Of a stretch of 64,000 bases of DNA, positions 61,891 to 64,000 are shown in pieces. This DNA comes from Desulfosarcina widdelii. Lineage in GTDB: Bacteria; Desulfobacterota; Desulfobacteria; Desulfobacterales; Desulfosarcinaceae. A program made the translations under genes and the position numbers. Below the pieces are notes generated by a model. It made no database searches and was not told the DNA's origin. It worked only from the letters and a program-made list of their open reading frames with translations. The stretch is taken from assembly GCF_009688965.1 (NCBI RefSeq), contig NZ_AP021875.1, positions 4,154,001 to 4,218,000 of the forward strand. The letters are read 5' to 3'. The number at the start of each line of letters is the position of its first letter. Position 1 is the stretch's first letter.

Positions 61891-62160
61891 TTAGGCCTCC
61901 TGATCGACCTCGATCAATTTTGCCTCCGAACTGCTCAAGGTGACGCAGCAGTTGGCCACCCGGCATTGAATCGGGTCGCCGAACGGCGCCCTTCGGATGA
62001 CGTCGACTTCGGCATGGGGAACGAAACCTAGGTCGAGCAGACGCCTACGCATGGCTCCAGTTGCATGATGGCAATGGATTCTTGCCCGCTGGCCGCATTT
62101 TACGTCATTGAGCATGCAGCATCTGCAGTGTTTTCGTTTTTTGCATCCGCGTCCTCGCAT
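61891..62160 (-). CDS. FeoA-domain protein with cysteine-rich N-terminus
   Basis: An 89-residue protein. Residues ~1-20 are basic and Cys-rich (GCKKRKHCRCC). The rest is a FeoA/SH3-like domain (MRRRLLDLGFVPHAEVDVIR, RAPFGDPIQCRVANCCVTLS). I prefer ATG 62160 after GGAG over TTG at 62175. No feoB lies beside it. It could sense iron or bind a partner such as the distant FeoB. Its promoter carries a TTAGA-type palindrome. Confidence 0.85.
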   Translation of the reverse strand: MRGRGCKKRKHCRCCMLNDVKCGQRARIHCHHATGAMRRRLLDLGFVPHAEVDVIRRAPFGDPIQCRVANCCVTLSSSEAKLIEVDQEA

Positions 62161-62195
62161 GCGCTCTCCATTCAACTCTTGTATAGGGATCTCTG

Positions 62196-62242
62196 TCTAT
62201 AGCAAGCTACAAGCGATGTCAACAAATATTTTAGACATCTAA
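62196..62242 (-). promoter_or_regulatory. Promoter and palindrome before the FeoA-like gene
   Basis: On the minus strand TTGACA (62222-62217) is followed by TATAGA (15-nt spacer) or TAGACA (17). TTAGACATCTAA (62231-62242), a short inverted repeat with TTAGA/TCTAA arms, lies just upstream of the -35. It resembles the DtxR-type sites but is two bases shorter. Confidence 0.55.
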
Positions 62243-62362
62243 CATTTATAAAGCATGCTTATTCCTTTTGACACTCCTAAAACAGATTCGCTTCCCGAGA
62301 AAGATGCATTATCTCTATTTTTTCGGCAAATCAAGTAGATATTGTCATTTATTTTTCCCTTC

Positions 62363-62683
62363 TCAATAACCCGCCCACCACCGCCCTGCCGCCACAATCC
62401 CCATCCCCATAATCGCCCCGAAAAAAACGTTTCGGGTTTTCCAGACGCACAGCGCCGTGGACAGGGCGGCGAGGCCTCCGAGAGGGCCGGCGGAAACGAT
62501 GCCCGGAGCAACCAGGGACAACAGAATCGTCCCCGGCAAGGCTGCCAGAAAGCGCCCGAAACCGCCGCTTTTCGGCAGGTGCTCGGCCAGCAGCAGGCCT
62601 CCTAAACGCAGGCCGTAGGTGACCAAGGCCGCACCGGCAATGGCCAAAGCAACAAAAGGATCGATGGTAGACAGGGGGCTCAT
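62363..62683 (-). CDS. azlD: AzlD-family branched-chain amino-acid exporter subunit
   Basis: A 106-residue membrane protein with about four helices. AzlD motifs: LAIAGAALVTYGLRLGGLLL, then FGRFLAALPGTILLSLVAPG. It works with AzlC to export branched-chain amino acids or analogues. Its ATG overlaps the azlC stop (ATGA). Confidence 0.92.
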   Translation of the reverse strand: MSPLSTIDPFVALAIAGAALVTYGLRLGGLLLAEHLPKSGGFGRFLAALPGTILLSLVAPGIVSAGPLGGLAALSTALCVWKTRNVFFGAIMGMGIVAAGRWWAGY

Positions 62684-63420
62684 TCAATCTCCTTGGCAAC
62701 AAGATCGGCCCGGGAGGGATCCGACAGGGCAAACGGCGCTTTTCCGGGCAAAAGCCATTGTTGAAAAACGGGGACCAGTGCCCCGCCGATACCACCGATG
62801 ACGATGTACCATTTTCCGGGCAGCCAGCGTTCTGCGGTTACGGCAAAAATGGCAGCAGTGATCCAAGGCGCCACATCTCGCCTGCCCCGCCACATGCCGA
62901 CGGTCAGGGCGGTGAATACGGCCACAAAGGCAAAATCCAGGGCAAAGCGCTCCGGGTGGGCGATCAGCGCTCCCAGCCGATGGCCGAGCAGGGTACCGGC
63001 AGACCAGATGACGCACAGGCAGATTCCGCCGCCCAGCAGGAAACCGGTGGTGACGTGGCCGTGCCGGTGGGCTGCCATGGTCACCGCCCAGTTCTCGTCG
63101 GCCACCAGATGCATGACCCCGGCTTTGTGAAAGAATGATTTGCCCCTGAAAAGCGGTTCCAGCGAGGCACCGATGAGCAGGTAGCGCATGTTGATGATCA
63201 GCACGGCCAGGATCATCTCCGCAATGGGCAGGGGCGGCACCCACATGTCGACCATCACGAACTGGGCCGAACCGGCGAAAATCGAAAGGTTCATGGCCAG
63301 AAGCTCCAGCCAGGAAAGTCCCTTCTGGGCGGCCAGCATCCCCAGGACACTGCCGTAAGCGGCCACGCTGGCGCCTACCGGAAGGTTGGCGACCGCACCT
63401 TTGCGCATCTCTTCAATCAT
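62680..63420 (-). CDS. azlC: AzlC-family branched-chain amino-acid exporter subunit
   Basis: A 246-residue membrane protein, AzlC/YgaZ family. Motifs: NLPVGASVAAYGSVLGMLAA, SIFAGSAQFVMVDMW, NMRYLLIGASLEPLFRG and ADENWAVTMAAHRHG. About seven helices. Paired with AzlD in a two-gene operon. The gene upstream is a small putative membrane protein across a repeat element. Confidence 0.94.
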   Translation of the reverse strand: MIEEMRKGAVANLPVGASVAAYGSVLGMLAAQKGLSWLELLAMNLSIFAGSAQFVMVDMWVPPLPIAEMILAVLIINMRYLLIGASLEPLFRGKSFFHKAGVMHLVADENWAVTMAAHRHGHVTTGFLLGGGICLCVIWSAGTLLGHRLGALIAHPERFALDFAFVAVFTALTVGMWRGRRDVAPWITAAIFAVTAERWLPGKWYIVIGGIGGALVPVFQQWLLPGKAPFALSDPSRADLVAKEIE

Positions 63421-63455
63421 CGTCTTTCGTCCTGAATTGGGGATTTGTCAAAGTT

Positions 63456-63674
63456 GATGACCTCGTAAAAGTCGCATTTCCGACGGACTCGTAAAAAGGC
63501 CGAGATCAAGGCTTGCGGGCCGCGACAGCGAGCCTGAGCGAGCGAACAGCAAATCGATCGATATCCTTACGGCGAACATTTATGTTTCATCCTGAGGAAT
63601 GAGGTGTATTGCTTATACTCCGCAGTGACGAAGGATGAAGCGTAACGCCGATATCGACCTTTTTACGAGTCCGT
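63456..63674. repeat. MITE-like inverted-repeat element, copy 2
   Basis: GACGGACTCGTAAAAAGG (from 63481) recurs inverted at 63649-63674. Inside the left arm is CGAGATCAAGGCTTGCG, identical to copy 1 at 33.4 kb; inside the right arm is GCGTAACGCCGATATCG, similar to it. A partial third arm (GACCTCGTAAAAAGTCG) lies at 63459. GTCAAAGTTG occurs on both sides (63447-63456 and 63673-63682), a possible target duplication. Confidence 0.65.
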
Positions 63675-63847
63675 CAAAGTTGTCCGATCGCCACCCCTGC
63701 GAATACGCCCGCCGCGATCCACAAAACCGCCTTGGCCGACCGCCATGCAACCGGTTCAATGATCGGCAAACCTTTCGAATGCCCTGCCGAAGTATCCTCC
63801 GGAGACATAAAAAATCGAAGAATCGCTATGGTTGCAGTGAGGCTCAT
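63674..63847 (-). CDS. Putative small membrane protein
   Basis: A 57-residue frame. It begins MSLTATIAILRFF, passes through a polar middle (SPEDTSAGHSKGLPIIEPVA) and ends in one membrane helix (AKAVLWIAAGVFAGVAIGQL). GGTGG lies before ATG 63847. Its stop codon lies at the edge of the inverted-repeat element. A single C-terminal helix with Gly/Ala spacing favours a real gene, but there is no family evidence. Confidence 0.45.
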   Translation of the reverse strand: MSLTATIAILRFFMSPEDTSAGHSKGLPIIEPVAWRSAKAVLWIAAGVFAGVAIGQL

Positions 63848-63956
63848 CGTCCACCATCCGTATCTGAAATCGACCTTGATTTACCCTAACAGATCGGCTA
63901 ATTAATAACAGATACAGTTTTTTAATTTTTTTATAATAACAGTTGAAGGTATATAG

Positions 63957-64000
63957 ATGGCCCAACAAACAGTTTCGGGATTCAGATATGCCAACTTGGC
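63957..64000 (+). CDS. Possible 5' end of a gene cut by the right edge
   Basis: ATG 63957 follows GAAGG at 8 nt and opens MAQQTVSGFRYANL, still open at the window end. TATAAT at 63932-63937 could be its -10. Only 14 codons are visible, so no function can be given. Confidence 0.4.
   Translation, partial: MAQQTVSGFRYANL

Noticed and set aside
1-64000. CRISPR array, prophage or insertion-sequence transposase
   Set aside because: No regularly spaced direct repeats, phage structural genes or transposase-like proteins were seen anywhere in the window.

Overview
The window is about 64 kb of chromosome from what looks like an anaerobic, sulfate-reducing-type Desulfobacterota (Desulfosarcina/Desulfobacteraceae-like) bacterium. 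I infer this from the protein families: a DUF503 gene in the nusA-infB operon, many cysteine-cluster and 4Fe-4S proteins, a TAXI-type TRAP transporter, FeoAB with a FeoB-associated cysteine-rich peptide, an LbtU-like porin, and a MerR gene directly after pheT. This is an inference from gene content, not a species identification.

Layout. (1) 1-9.0 kb, minus strand: the translation/transcription operon tRNA-Gly(CCC), rimP, nusA, infB, DUF503, rbfA, nrnA, truB, rpsO and pnp (pnp runs off the left edge). (2) 9.0-14.5 kb, minus: infC, rpmI, rplT, pheS, pheT and a MerR gene; infC appears to start at AUA. (3) 14.7-24.9 kb: a deaminase and a stand-alone HsdR_N-like protein, dgt, two YkgJ proteins, a Na/Pi cotransporter, YcgN, a 4Fe-4S protein, an NhaD antiporter with a PAS domain inside it, and a lytic transglycosylase. 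(4) 25.1-30.0 kb, minus: a complete liv branched-chain amino-acid ABC transporter. (5) 30.4-39.3 kb: NAD kinase, a second 4Fe-4S paralogue under a TetR regulator with two matched operators, a PurF homologue that lacks its glutaminase cysteine, and a TAXI TRAP transporter with DUF1850.

(6) 39.6-62.2 kb is the most interesting part, an iron/metal region. It begins with a DtxR-family regulator and holds feoA-feoB, DUF4198, a P1B-type ATPase lacking its metal-binding M4 helix, an ABC transporter with DUF4857, a FeoB-associated peptide, flavodoxin, small STAS-like proteins, two methyltransferases, an LbtU-like porin, DUF1007, a NicO-type Ni/Co permease and a second FeoA-like protein. Palindromes of the type GTTAGAATCTTCTAAC lie before dtxR, feoA and the O-methyltransferase gene, and looser relatives lie before the porin and the second feoA. 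Five copies of a structured RNA leader punctuate the region (40650, 42790, 52157, 56962, 58421). Each has TCTTACG (or a one-base variant), a hairpin of unrelated sequence, and an invariant AGTGAAGGCG 35-37 nt after the first motif. In four copies the GGCG opens an intrinsic terminator hairpin ending CGCC-TTTT. I do not recognise this RNA. The combination suggests two layers of iron- or metal-responsive control: a DtxR-type operator at the promoter and an attenuating leader (or small RNA) behind it.

(7) 62.3-64 kb: azlCD branched-chain amino-acid exporter genes, a MITE-like inverted-repeat element related to one at 33.4 kb, a possible small membrane protein, and the likely start of a gene cut by the right edge.
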